Source of the DNA: Flavobacterium tibetense
GTDB taxonomy: Bacteria > Bacteroidota > Bacteroidia > Flavobacteriales > Flavobacteriaceae
Length of the DNA: 51,274 nucleotides
Reading direction: 5' to 3'
NCBI RefSeq assembly: GCF_003293845.1
Contig: NZ_QLST01000016.1
Coordinates: 1-51,274, forward strand
Shown here: positions 44,134 to 51,274 of the stretch, in pieces
Layout: each line of letters opens with the position of its first letter
Numbering within the stretch: position 1 is the stretch's first letter
Translations under genes and position numbers: made by a program
The notes under the pieces: generated by a model
Told to the model about the DNA's origin: nothing
Database searches by the model: none
Seen by the model: the letters and a program-made list of their open reading frames with translations, nothing else

Positions 44134-46128
44134 TTATTTTATAATATCAATAATAACGGTTCTGTTATAAAAACGTTCTTCGGGATATTTATTTTCAAAT
44201 GGTGCTAATTTTTCATTTTCACCTTCACCACGAACTTGAAACTTCACATCGGTTCTTCCTGATGCAGCAAGACTTTTTTCTAAAATGCTTTTCACATCAT
44301 TGGCTCTTGCTAAAGATAGGTTTTTGTTGTAGTCAACTTCTCCAATAACATCAGTGTGGCCCGTTATGATTACAGTGCCGTTTTGAGGAATTTTAGGAGC
44401 AACAATTTCAGTTAAATATTTATCATAAATATTAATTGCTTTAGATTCATTGAATTCATAAATAACACTAAATCGGATGCTCTCTTCAACCACTGGCGCC
44501 ACATAAGGTGTTAAAAGCATAGTGCTTTCTTGGTTAATAACCTTTCCTGTTTTAGTTGTTCCTGTCATGATGGTTTTGTAATTGCCTTCTGGTTGGTTAC
44601 CCATGATTGTTTTTCTAGGAATACTAACTTGTTCCTGCGTATAAGGACCATAGTTTTGCGTTTTTCCTTTTTCATCAATAATTTGTAACGTCCAAAAACT
44701 TAAAGTTTCTTCAGCGCCTTTCACATCAAAAATTACATCGTTACTAGGATTTTGATTACCTGTTACGATTTCAATTGGTTTTAAAGGGGCATTTTTTCCA
44801 CTTTGAAATTCCATTAACAATTCTGGTGAGTTACTTTCGATAGAAACTCTTCTGTCGCCTTCTCTAAGTAATCCAAGTTCTTTTGTACCACCAATTTGTT
44901 CTGATGGAACAGCTGGTTTGTCTCTTCCTTCTACGGCAATTCTATTTTCATTGATTTCAAAAACAGTTACCAAATAAGTTTTGATATTTTGCGCCATAAC
45001 TATACCTTCTTGACGGCCATTTTCTGACGAACCTACCAAAGTAATTTTCGTATTTGGATTTTTAACCATTCGGTCTCCCAAAATATTTAGAATATTGTAA
45101 TACACTAACATTTGACGTTCCGAACGCCCCGAAACTGTATTTGGCGTTTTGAATTGCACTTGATCTTCTTTGAAATCCTTTACTTCGCTTTTGTTTAATA
45201 TAACATAGCGATTAGGAATTGCTGTTGAAGTTTCATTAAAAAACACATAATTACGGAGAGGAAATACTTCTCTAACCACTTTTACAGTCGCTACATTAGT
45301 AGGAGGAGTGGAAGAAAAAGAAACTTCGCCAGTTGCTGGTGGTTCGATTAATTTACCTTGACCAAATTTCAATACAGCTCCAGCTCGTACAGTAGTTATA
45401 TTCCAAGTTTCAACATCTCTAGGATTTTGACCAAAGTAAGGATGATAAGCTACAAACGGAGATAAAACGAATTGTGTTTTACTAGTTGTTCCGTTTAAAG
45501 GAATATCATAACCCAATCCAATTTGCATGGAAATAATGTTTTTATTCATGTCACTAAAATCACCTTTCACATCAGGATTGGCTTCTTGAAGCGGAAAATT
45601 AGGATTTGTTCCTTGTTTGTAAGTAAACGATTTGTCTTGAATAAAAGCAAATCGAGGACCACCATATAAGTAGAAATTAGATTTGAAAGGAGCAAAACGC
45701 AAACTAGGTTCAATGGTAATATAGCTCAATTTAGTTTCCAAGTCAGCAGGACAATCACAAGGTGTCATTACTTGATCAAAACTTCCACGACGGCTATCAT
45801 AACCCGCTTGAAGAATAAATCCAAATCTCGAATCCGGACGGTGATATTCTATGCTTGGTGCAAGAAATAAACCAACACCGTTTCCTTTGTGAAAAGTGGC
45901 CAATGGCGTAAAACCTTCATTTAGCATATAAGTAGAACCGCTATAGAAATTAAAATTCGCTCCTGCGGCAACACCAAACATCCAAGAAGGTTTCGTGTAT
46001 TCTTCCTGAGCATTTACTTTTGTAAAGCTCAACAAGAGTAGCGTAACTACAATTAAAGTTTGTAATTGCAGCTGTGTTATGAATCTCACATTTGGAGACG
46101 CAATAGCTTTTGTATAATTTGTTTTCAT
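44134..46128 (-). CDS. OmpA family outer-membrane protein
   Basis: The 664-residue protein has an unusually long N-terminal export signal (hydrophobic part LIVVTLLLLSFTKVNA, near residues 26-41). A beta-barrel-like region follows (FGVAAGANFNFYSG to about residue 245), then a linker containing a partly OmpA-like segment (RMVKNPNTKITLVGSSENGR), and a C-terminal OmpA peptidoglycan-binding domain: TVIITGHTDVIGEVDYNKNL, then SLARANDVKSIL. It would tether the outer membrane to the wall. It lies 36 bases downstream of the ice-binding lipoprotein gene, so they likely form an operon; a surface-anchoring or porin role alongside the ice-binding proteins is inferred. Confidence 0.9.
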   Translation of the reverse strand: MKTNYTKAIASPNVRFITQLQLQTLIVVTLLLLSFTKVNAQEEYTKPSWMFGVAAGANFNFYSGSTYMLNEGFTPLATFHKGNGVGLFLAPSIEYHRPDSRFGFILQAGYDSRRGSFDQVMTPCDCPADLETKLSYITIEPSLRFAPFKSNFYLYGGPRFAFIQDKSFTYKQGTNPNFPLQEANPDVKGDFSDMNKNIISMQIGLGYDIPLNGTTSKTQFVLSPFVAYHPYFGQNPRDVETWNITTVRAGAVLKFGQGKLIEPPATGEVSFSSTPPTNVATVKVVREVFPLRNYVFFNETSTAIPNRYVILNKSEVKDFKEDQVQFKTPNTVSGRSERQMLVYYNILNILGDRMVKNPNTKITLVGSSENGRQEGIVMAQNIKTYLVTVFEINENRIAVEGRDKPAVPSEQIGGTKELGLLREGDRRVSIESNSPELLMEFQSGKNAPLKPIEIVTGNQNPSNDVIFDVKGAEETLSFWTLQIIDEKGKTQNYGPYTQEQVSIPRKTIMGNQPEGNYKTIMTGTTKTGKVINQESTMLLTPYVAPVVEESIRFSVIYEFNESKAINIYDKYLTEIVAPKIPQNGTVIITGHTDVIGEVDYNKNLSLARANDVKSILEKSLAASGRTDVKFQVRGEGENEKLAPFENKYPEERFYNRTVIIDIIK

Positions 46129-46164
46129 ATTTTATGATTTAGCTATCTTTTGTAAAGACATTTA

Positions 46165-47925
46165 TTATTGAGGAACGTTAATGGTCGTATTAACCATAGT
46201 TACCGATGAAATCAACGATAACGCTCTACCGTTCAAAACCGTTTGTACTGCATTACCAGCTGTTGAAATGGAAACCCCTGAATTGGCTATAATTGTTCCA
46301 ACCATTGTTCCACCACCAGCACCGTTAATAGTTGCTGAACTTCCCACATACCAAAACACATTTTTAGGCAAAGCACCATTAATTAAGATAACACTTTTAG
46401 CACCAGTTGGTCCTGCAATTCCTACAGTTAATCCAGCAGCTGTTTGAAAAACCCATACTGCATTTGGATCTCCTTGCGCATCAAGCGTTAAGTTTCCATT
46501 TGAAATATTGAACGTTCCACTATCTGATTTGTATACACCAGGCGCTAAAGTTAATCCGCCAAGTTCTCCTGCTCCAGGATCTATTCCGCCTGGCATTGAA
46601 GCTGGTGAAATACTTAAATAGGCTGCATTAGCATCTGCTAAAGCTTGTTGTGCAATTGCAAAAGAAGTTGCAGTTCCAGGCATTGGTGGTGCTGTAAAAA
46701 TAGCTCCTGTTACATTCCCTACATTTAAAGGTGTTTCTGTGTAAATAGCAGTAGCATCATGAAAACCAGTAACTAAAGTTGAAGCTGCAGTTGTTGCAAT
46801 ACTTCCGTTGATTACTGTGTTTATTCCTTGATTCGTAATTCCTGCGTTTCCTCCAAATGCACCAAATGGTGATGCTGAACCTAAATCAGGACCTCCAGAG
46901 CTATTTATGGTTGTAAAATTCCAAACATAATTATTAGCAATTGAAACACCAGCCACATTTTTGGCTCCTGTTGTAATTGTAGCTGTGAAAGTTGTATTAG
47001 CTAAAAGTGGATTTGCAGGTGTAAAAGACGCCGTATTTCCACTATAACTTACAGCACCTGTAATAGGAGTTGTTCCTTGTTTCAGCGTAAAAGTTAAATC
47101 AGTAATGGTTAATGGATCCATTGGCATGTCAAAAGTTGCGGTTACAACTTTATCAACTGAAACTCCTGTTTCATTATTCTCTGGATCGGTTAGAATTACT
47201 TTTGGAGCTACAATGGTTCCAGTTGTAAAATTCCAAACATAATCATTGGCTAAACCAACACCAGCCATATTATAAGCTCCAGATGTAACAGTAGCGGTAT
47301 AAACAGTATTAGCGGTTAAGTTTGCATTTGGAGTAAAAAAGGCTGTATTATTTGAATACGTTACCACACCAGTAATGGTATTAGCTCCTTGTTTTAAGGT
47401 AAATGTTGTAGTAGTAATAGTTGCTGGATCCATTGGCATGTTGAATGTAGCGCTAACTATTTTGTTCAATACTACCCCAGTTTCATTAGGTGTTGGACTT
47501 GTTGCAATTACGAGTGGTTGTAATGTTGCTCCCGTACTAAATGAAAAGAGATAATCTTCTTGCAGCGCATTTCCTTGTGGATCTTTTACAGCAGTTGTAA
47601 TTCGTACTACATAAGTAGTGTTTGTGGTTAAGTTTCCAGTAGGAGTAAAGGTAGCAGTAACGCCAGAATAAGTAATTGTTCCTCCAATAGTTGAAGCACC
47701 AGTTACGATAAAAGAAGTCGAATTTATTGTCGATGGGTTCATTTCCTCATTGAAAGTAACTGTGATTACTTGGTTTAGAGGAACATTGGTCGCTAAGTCT
47801 GCAGGATTTGTTGCAATAACCATTGGGCAAACGCCAACTGTTTCTTGAAAGTCATCATCTGCGCAACCAATAATTAAAGTAGCTAAAACTATCGCAATAG
47901 TTACTAGAAAGTTTTTTTGTTTCAT
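46165..47925 (-). CDS. Ice-binding (DUF3494) lipoprotein with Ig-like repeats
   Basis: The 586-residue product has a lipoprotein signal (MKQKNFLVTIAIVLATLIIG-C, lipobox IIGC). Three Big_5/Ig-like repeats follow (pattern VIATNPADLATNVPLNQVIT, about residues 35-345), each ending in a Y-x-F/W-x-F-T-T-type strand. A C-terminal DUF3494 ice-binding domain follows: FGAFGGNAGITNQGINTVIN, LTLAPGVYKSDSGTFNISNG, PNAVWVFQTAAGLTVG, TMVGTIIANSGVSISTAG. The layout fits a cell-surface ice adhesin in which Ig modules present the domain away from the membrane. The frame is open to 48006, but ATG 47925 gives the lipoprotein signal and lies after the shared promoter motif. Confidence 0.92.
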   Translation of the reverse strand: MKQKNFLVTIAIVLATLIIGCADDDFQETVGVCPMVIATNPADLATNVPLNQVITVTFNEEMNPSTINSTSFIVTGASTIGGTITYSGVTATFTPTGNLTTNTTYVVRITTAVKDPQGNALQEDYLFSFSTGATLQPLVIATSPTPNETGVVLNKIVSATFNMPMDPATITTTTFTLKQGANTITGVVTYSNNTAFFTPNANLTANTVYTATVTSGAYNMAGVGLANDYVWNFTTGTIVAPKVILTDPENNETGVSVDKVVTATFDMPMDPLTITDLTFTLKQGTTPITGAVSYSGNTASFTPANPLLANTTFTATITTGAKNVAGVSIANNYVWNFTTINSSGGPDLGSASPFGAFGGNAGITNQGINTVINGSIATTAASTLVTGFHDATAIYTETPLNVGNVTGAIFTAPPMPGTATSFAIAQQALADANAAYLSISPASMPGGIDPGAGELGGLTLAPGVYKSDSGTFNISNGNLTLDAQGDPNAVWVFQTAAGLTVGIAGPTGAKSVILINGALPKNVFWYVGSSATINGAGGGTMVGTIIANSGVSISTAGNAVQTVLNGRALSLISSVTMVNTTINVPQ

Positions 47926-47942
47926 GATATTATATTTATAAA

Positions 47943-47978
47943 CAAAGGTCAATTCAAACGAAGGAAATAACGTTACAT
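47943..47978 (-). promoter_or_regulatory. Shared promoter-like motif, copy 2 (ice-binding lipoprotein)
   Basis: On the minus strand ATGTAACG (47971-47978), 20 bases, GACCTTTG (47943-47950). The right block is embedded in TTGACCTTTG, as in copy 3. A weaker ATGTA-type word lies 23 bp further upstream. The start codon is 18 bases from the TTTG, giving a very short leader. Confidence 0.65.
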
Positions 47979-48105
47979 TTATTAGGATTAGAATTATACA
48001 TTTCACATGTTAAATATTAAATGCTAACTTGTTGCAGTTGAGGTTAAACGGGTATTAAAAGCATACTGATTAGTATAAAAAACTTTCAATCTAAATAGTA
48101 AATTA

Positions 48106-48136
48106 AAAAAACCACAACAAATTGCTGTGGTTTTTT
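48106..48136 (-). terminator. Terminator of the tandem ice-binding gene
   Basis: AAAAAACCACA (48106-48116) and TGTGGTTTTTT (48126-48136) form a stem with T-tracts in both directions. It follows the stop of the gene at 48163. Confidence 0.85.
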
Positions 48137-48162
48137 ATTAACTCATAACAGTTAGTTAAAAA

Positions 48163-49770
48163 TTATTTTGCCACCATTCCCCCAAATTGAATGGTTTTGT
48201 TCGAGCTATTTATTTTGTAAAAATAAGTTCCCGAAGACAAATTACTTAAATCTAGTTGCATGGTTAAATTTGATAGGGTTACGCGATATATCTCTCTTCC
48301 TGAAACATCGTAAATGCTTAATTCAGCGTTATTTAAATAGGATGTATCGTTTAAAGTCAAGTTTATTACATTATTGAATGGATTTGGATAGAAAATAACT
48401 GCTTTTTTATGGATAGTATGGTCTATTCCTCCCAATGTTTCACAACCTTCAGTCATAGTTACTGTAACGGCTGCTGTGCTCAAAGCACCAGTTGTAGTCA
48501 TGGCTCTACCGTCTAATTGAACACCAGTTAATAAGTCAATCGCACCATTGTTACCAATAATAGTTCCTTTAAATTCGGAATAATCACTGATTTCTACTGC
48601 ACCTTCTATTTTCCAATATACATTTTTAGCTTGCGCTCCGTTAAGAAGCAGCACTTTGGCATACGTACTTGTTGAAAGCGCGCCATTAATTTTAATAACA
48701 AAAACCGCATCTGGATTATCTTGCGCATTTAAATAAACCGAATTCGTTAATACAGTAGCGGCATTAAGTAAATAGGTATGTGGTGTTAGTACTAAATCAT
48801 TACCAAACTGAGCTGGGTATAATAATTCAATGTCATAAGGCAATACATTAAGATAGTTATAGGCAATCAGTAAGTCATTAGCAGCATCAGCCGTTGAAGT
48901 ATCGGGAATAGGGTGAATTTCTCCAGTAACATTCAATTCATCAAAACCAGTTGTTAAACCTACATTTGTACCCACATCTCCAGTAACAAAGGTTACTCCA
49001 GCGTTAGTAACAGAACCGTTACTTGAAAAAATAGCGTAACAAATAGCACTATTAAGATCAGGAGCGGTTGGTCCGTTTAAAACAATACTACCACAACCAA
49101 TTGGTTTGTAAGCTAAAATACCATCAACCGAAATGGCTCCTGTAGTAGATAAAGCTCTTCCTTCCAATACAGCTCCAGTATTAATATTGATTCCCGCATT
49201 ATTGGCAACAATTGTCCCTTTCATACTGGTTCCAGTGGCTAAATCTACTAAACCTTCAATTTTCCAAAACACATTACAAGCTTGAGCTCCATTAACTAAA
49301 CTTACTTCTGAATTAGCAGCAGATGAAAAAGCACCTTCTATTTGAAAAATAAAAACAGCGCTAGGATCATTTTCGGCATCTAATATCAGGTTGAGGTTTA
49401 AAGAAGCGGTACTTGGAATAGAATAAATTCCAGCGGTTAGAATTTGTCCGTTTCCTAATAAAGAAGCTGGAAAATAATCAGGAATAGCGCTATTAAGTTC
49501 GTTATAAGCTAAAAGTAAATCAGCAGCGCATTGAGCGCTTGTTCCGTTTCCGTCGTGCATTACGCCATCTACATTGCCAAATCCAGTACTTGAACCACTA
49601 TTGGTTCCTACATTTCCTGTTAGGTGTGTAATACCTGTATTGGTAACTGCACCAACAGATGAAAATAGCACAAAATCTGAAGCCGTTCCCATAGTAGGAG
49701 CCTGCCCAAAATGGAATAACGGAATTAAGAATAGCATTATTCCCATTTTTAAAAGTAATTTTTGTCCCAT
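48163..49770 (-). CDS. Secreted tandem ice-binding (DUF3494 x2) protein with T9SS sorting domain
   Basis: The 535-residue protein has a signal peptide (LLLKMGIMLFLIPLFHFGQA), two DUF3494 ice-binding domains and a C-terminal T9SS type A domain starting at AVIFYPNPFNNVINL. Domain 1 (about 26-225): SDFVLFSSVGAVTNTGITHL, PSAVFIFQIEGAFS, SMKGTIVANNAGININTG. Domain 2 (about 240-435): CYAIFSSNGSVTNAGVTFVT, PDAVFVIKINGALS, EFKGTIIGNNGAIDLLTG. DUF3494 proteins fold as a beta helix whose flat face binds ice. Secretion through T9SS differs from its lipoprotein neighbour, so the pair would cover surface and released forms. Two ATGs (residues 1 and 9) are possible starts. Confidence 0.93.
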   Translation of the reverse strand: MGQKLLLKMGIMLFLIPLFHFGQAPTMGTASDFVLFSSVGAVTNTGITHLTGNVGTNSGSSTGFGNVDGVMHDGNGTSAQCAADLLLAYNELNSAIPDYFPASLLGNGQILTAGIYSIPSTASLNLNLILDAENDPSAVFIFQIEGAFSSAANSEVSLVNGAQACNVFWKIEGLVDLATGTSMKGTIVANNAGININTGAVLEGRALSTTGAISVDGILAYKPIGCGSIVLNGPTAPDLNSAICYAIFSSNGSVTNAGVTFVTGDVGTNVGLTTGFDELNVTGEIHPIPDTSTADAANDLLIAYNYLNVLPYDIELLYPAQFGNDLVLTPHTYLLNAATVLTNSVYLNAQDNPDAVFVIKINGALSTSTYAKVLLLNGAQAKNVYWKIEGAVEISDYSEFKGTIIGNNGAIDLLTGVQLDGRAMTTTGALSTAAVTVTMTEGCETLGGIDHTIHKKAVIFYPNPFNNVINLTLNDTSYLNNAELSIYDVSGREIYRVTLSNLTMQLDLSNLSSGTYFYKINSSNKTIQFGGMVAK

Positions 49771-49806
49771 GATATAAGTATCTATTGTAGATTAATTTCT
49801 ACTTGT

Positions 49807-49863
49807 CAAAGGTCAACTTATATTCCCTCATGGTTGTTACATAAAAGAGGCATTATGTTACAT
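49807..49863 (-). promoter_or_regulatory. Shared promoter-like motif, copy 3, with a second upstream repeat
   Basis: On the minus strand ATGTAACA (49835-49842), 20 bases, GACCTTTG (49807-49814), within TTGACCTTTG as in copy 2. A further exact ATGTAACA lies at 49856-49863, start-to-start 21 bp from the first. The tandem arrangement would suit an AraC-type activator bound on one face of the helix. The motif lies 37 bases before the start codon. Confidence 0.65.
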
Positions 49864-49884
49864 TGTTCACTTGTTGTGGTTTAC

Positions 49885-49922
49885 AAAAAAATCCGATTTG
49901 AAATTTCAAATCGGATTTTTTT
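49885..49922. terminator. 38-bp perfect palindrome; repeat copy B
   Basis: The 19-base arm at 49885-49903 is the exact reverse complement of 49904-49922, with A7/T7 ends and the core ATCCGATTTGAAA. It can end the minus-strand gene at 50093. 32 bases (49885-49916) match 43287-43318 with one mismatch. Confidence 0.88.
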
Positions 49923-49940
49923 AGTTTTACTTTGTGGGCT

Positions 49941-50087
49941 CGGAATGCAATTCCGCGCTATCGGGTTTTAGTTTTTGGGTGTGGATTGTGAATTTGTGTT
50001 ATCGGGTGATGATTTGCAAACCGCTGTAATTGGTGCGGGAAACGCACTCCGTCAGTTACTGGCGGAGCCGTCTACTCGATTAGCGGT
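49941..50087. repeat. Cluster of three hairpins (REP-like or structured RNA)
   Basis: Three compact GC-rich hairpins lie in a non-coding stretch: CGGAAT-GCA-ATTCCG (49941-49955), GTGCG-GGAAA-CGCAC (50033-50047) and CTCCGTCAG-TTA-CTGGCGGAG (50047-50067). The last two are enclosed by an outer pair ACCGCT (50020-50025)/AGCGGT (50082-50087), giving a clover-like shape. It lies directly downstream of the gene at 50093. It is probably a repetitive extragenic palindrome type sequence; function is unknown. Confidence 0.6.
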
Positions 50088-50092
50088 AGTTT

Positions 50093-50773
50093 TTATTCGT
50101 ACATTTTAATTTTATGTTCAATATAATTTAAAGAGTTAATTTCTGAAATGTTAAACCCTTGTTCTAATATATAGTTCATTCTTTCGTTCAGTGAGACTTT
50201 AATTCCTTTTTTAATAGTCAAATTCCCGTGTTCTTCATAAGCTTCTGGTAAATAAATGGCAAATGATTCCCCATATCTGAAAGCTCCTACTTGTGTGTCA
50301 CCATTCGAATTATATGGGTCTAAAAAGAATATGTAATCTTCTGTAGAATCCATTTTACTCTTAGAAAATCCGAATGTGAGTTCAGGAATATCGGAACTAT
50401 CTTCGTAGCTAGTTAACCAACCAGCTAGATTGTGATAAACATAAAAACTAATGAAGTGGTCAATTTTTATGATTTTCCAATCTCCATGTTCTGCAATTCC
50501 AAAATTATATATCTCATATTCTTTATTACCAGAAAGCTCTCCGTAATCATTAATGCCCTTGATAAGGTAACTTTTAGTTGTATTTTTAGTTAGTATAAAT
50601 CTGTCGTATTGATTACTTTTTATTTCAAAGTGTTTAGATTTAGGTTCTTCTATTGAGGCAGGTGGAACAATATAATGGTGTGTTTTCTCCTTTAACAAAC
50701 GACTTCCTGGTCCAAATCGAAAATAGAAAAGGACAATTGCAATTACAGCTCCAATGATGATTTTAGGTTCCAT
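50093..50773 (-). CDS. Membrane-anchored hypothetical protein
   Basis: The 226-residue protein has an N-terminal anchor (MEPKIIIGAVIAIVLFYFRF) and an extracytoplasmic domain of mixed alpha/beta character (LIKGINDYGELSGNKEYEIY, then FLDPYNSNGDTQVGAFRYGE). I recognise no family. It stands alone between hairpin-rich spacers (49941-50087 and 50783-50920) containing AACGGTT-type words like those of the 28-31 kb accessory patch. Together with the adjacent transposase this suggests a recently assembled accessory region. Confidence 0.75.
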   Translation of the reverse strand: MEPKIIIGAVIAIVLFYFRFGPGSRLLKEKTHHYIVPPASIEEPKSKHFEIKSNQYDRFILTKNTTKSYLIKGINDYGELSGNKEYEIYNFGIAEHGDWKIIKIDHFISFYVYHNLAGWLTSYEDSSDIPELTFGFSKSKMDSTEDYIFFLDPYNSNGDTQVGAFRYGESFAIYLPEAYEEHGNLTIKKGIKVSLNERMNYILEQGFNISEINSLNYIEHKIKMYE

Positions 50774-50782
50774 ATTTAATTA

Positions 50783-50920
50783 CCGCCAACGGTTTGCCGC
50801 TTGTGGCAGTTGCGTAAATTTAAGACAAAAGATTACAAGTACAAAACTCCTCGTGGAATTTTCGGAGAAAATTCCGAACGCAAGCCAAGCCTAGCAATTG
50901 CTACAAACGGCTGTGCATGT
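50783..50920. repeat. Cassette-like or palindromic spacer
   Basis: This spacer contains CGCCAACGGTTTGCCGC (50783-50799), TGGCAGTTGCG, a hairpin GGAATTTT/AAAATTCC (50855-50875), and GCAATTGCTACAAACGGCTG (50896-50915). The opening word matches the spacer at 31154-31167. No gene is visible here. It may be the border of an inserted element. Confidence 0.45.
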
Positions 50921-50978
50921 TGCACAACTCAAATATACAAAAACTTGCATAAAAAAGAGATAATTTGTAAATTTATTC

Positions 50979-51274
50979 ATGCAAGGAAAGAAAAGTTTTA
51001 CCCCACAGTTATTTGTTTCGGTTAATTTGTTGGACATGGTTCCAGTGGATAATTTTTACAGAAAATTGTTAACCGAACTTGATTTACATTTTATTTATAA
51101 AGCTACCCAAAAGTATTATGGTAAAGAAGGTCAAGAGAGTATAGATCCTGTTGTTTTCTTCAAGATTTTGTTGGTAGGTTATTTGAATAACATCAACTCC
51201 GATAGACAATTAATTGCTTTTTGTAGTGATAGTTTATCGATACGTTTGTTTTTGGGTTATGATGTTCATGAGTC
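50979..51274 (+). CDS. IS1182-like transposase, N-terminal part (cut by window end)
   Basis: An open frame from ATG 50979 runs off the window end (98 codons visible). It reads SFTPQLFVSVNLLDMVPVDN near the start, then HFIYKATQKYYGKEGQESID, PVVFFKILLVGYLNNINSDR and QLIAFCSDSLSIRLFLGYDV. This is the N-terminal helical domain typical of IS1182-type (DDE) transposases, matching the order FVPxDxFYRKL ... SIDPVVFFKILL ... SDRQLIxFC. The catalytic DDE part lies beyond the window, so integrity cannot be judged. The left terminal inverted repeat is not clearly identifiable between 50915 and 50978. Confidence 0.88.
   Translation, partial: MQGKKSFTPQLFVSVNLLDMVPVDNFYRKLLTELDLHFIYKATQKYYGKEGQESIDPVVFFKILLVGYLNNINSDRQLIAFCSDSLSIRLFLGYDVHE

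Overview
The window looks like a chromosomal segment of a Flavobacterium-like member of the Flavobacteriaceae (Bacteroidota). It is AT-rich. Many starts lack a Shine-Dalgarno sequence, and several sit behind the Bacteroidota-type promoter TTG-N17-19-TAnnTTTG. Three secreted proteins end in the type IX secretion (T9SS) sorting domain. Families typical of the group are present: SprB repeats, DUF3857, DUF3810, TonB/PepSY and YtxH.

Layout. 1-1300 is the 3' end of an rRNA operon: partial 23S, a spacer with inverted heptad repeats, then 5S and its terminator. 1300-1680 holds terminators and a structured dispersed element that resembles the Flavo-1 RNA. 1.7-9.5 kb carries two divergent T9SS-secreted proteins, a reprolysin-like metalloprotease and an SprB-repeat protein. 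9.5-16.6 kb is a three-gene minus-strand operon: a TPR/MORN protein, an active-looking DUF3857/transglutaminase protein, and a partner lacking the catalytic cysteine motif. 16.7-28.1 kb is mostly housekeeping: ATP-grasp, NRDE, DinB-like, MsrB, DUF4268, a NUDIX hydrolase, an acyltransferase, an ECF sigma factor with membrane protein and TraB/GumN protein, NDH-2, DUF3810 and PepD. 28.1-31.3 kb is an accessory patch of four unrecognised minus-strand genes, separated by spacers with recurring AACGTT/AACGGTT-type words. 31.3-35.0 kb is an iron-uptake operon (TonB siderophore receptor, PepSY protein, small protein). prfA follows. 36.4-38.2 kb is a five-gene envelope-stress-type operon that includes an easily missed 50-residue membrane protein. 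38.4-43.2 kb is a plus-strand run (PyrF, DUF2490, MORN, membrane protein, metal-receptor fold, alpha/beta hydrolase) with several non-ATG starts. 43.3-49.9 kb is an ice-binding cluster: AraC-type regulator, OmpA-family protein, ice-binding lipoprotein and a tandem ice-binding T9SS protein. The right edge has hairpin-rich spacers, one hypothetical gene and the start of an IS1182-like transposase.

The most interesting observation is a promoter-like signal unlike the usual one, ATGTAAC[A/G]-N20-[C/G]ACCTTTG on the minus strand. It occurs with identical spacing upstream of both ice-binding genes and of the YtxH stress operon, about 10 kb away. This suggests a common regulon linking ice or surface adaptation with envelope stress. 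A second recurrent theme is short degenerate tandem repeats with a 7-bp period but different sequences in at least five spacers. One of these runs into the 3' end of a coding sequence and one flanks the 23S-5S spacer. All calls were made by eye, without database searches.
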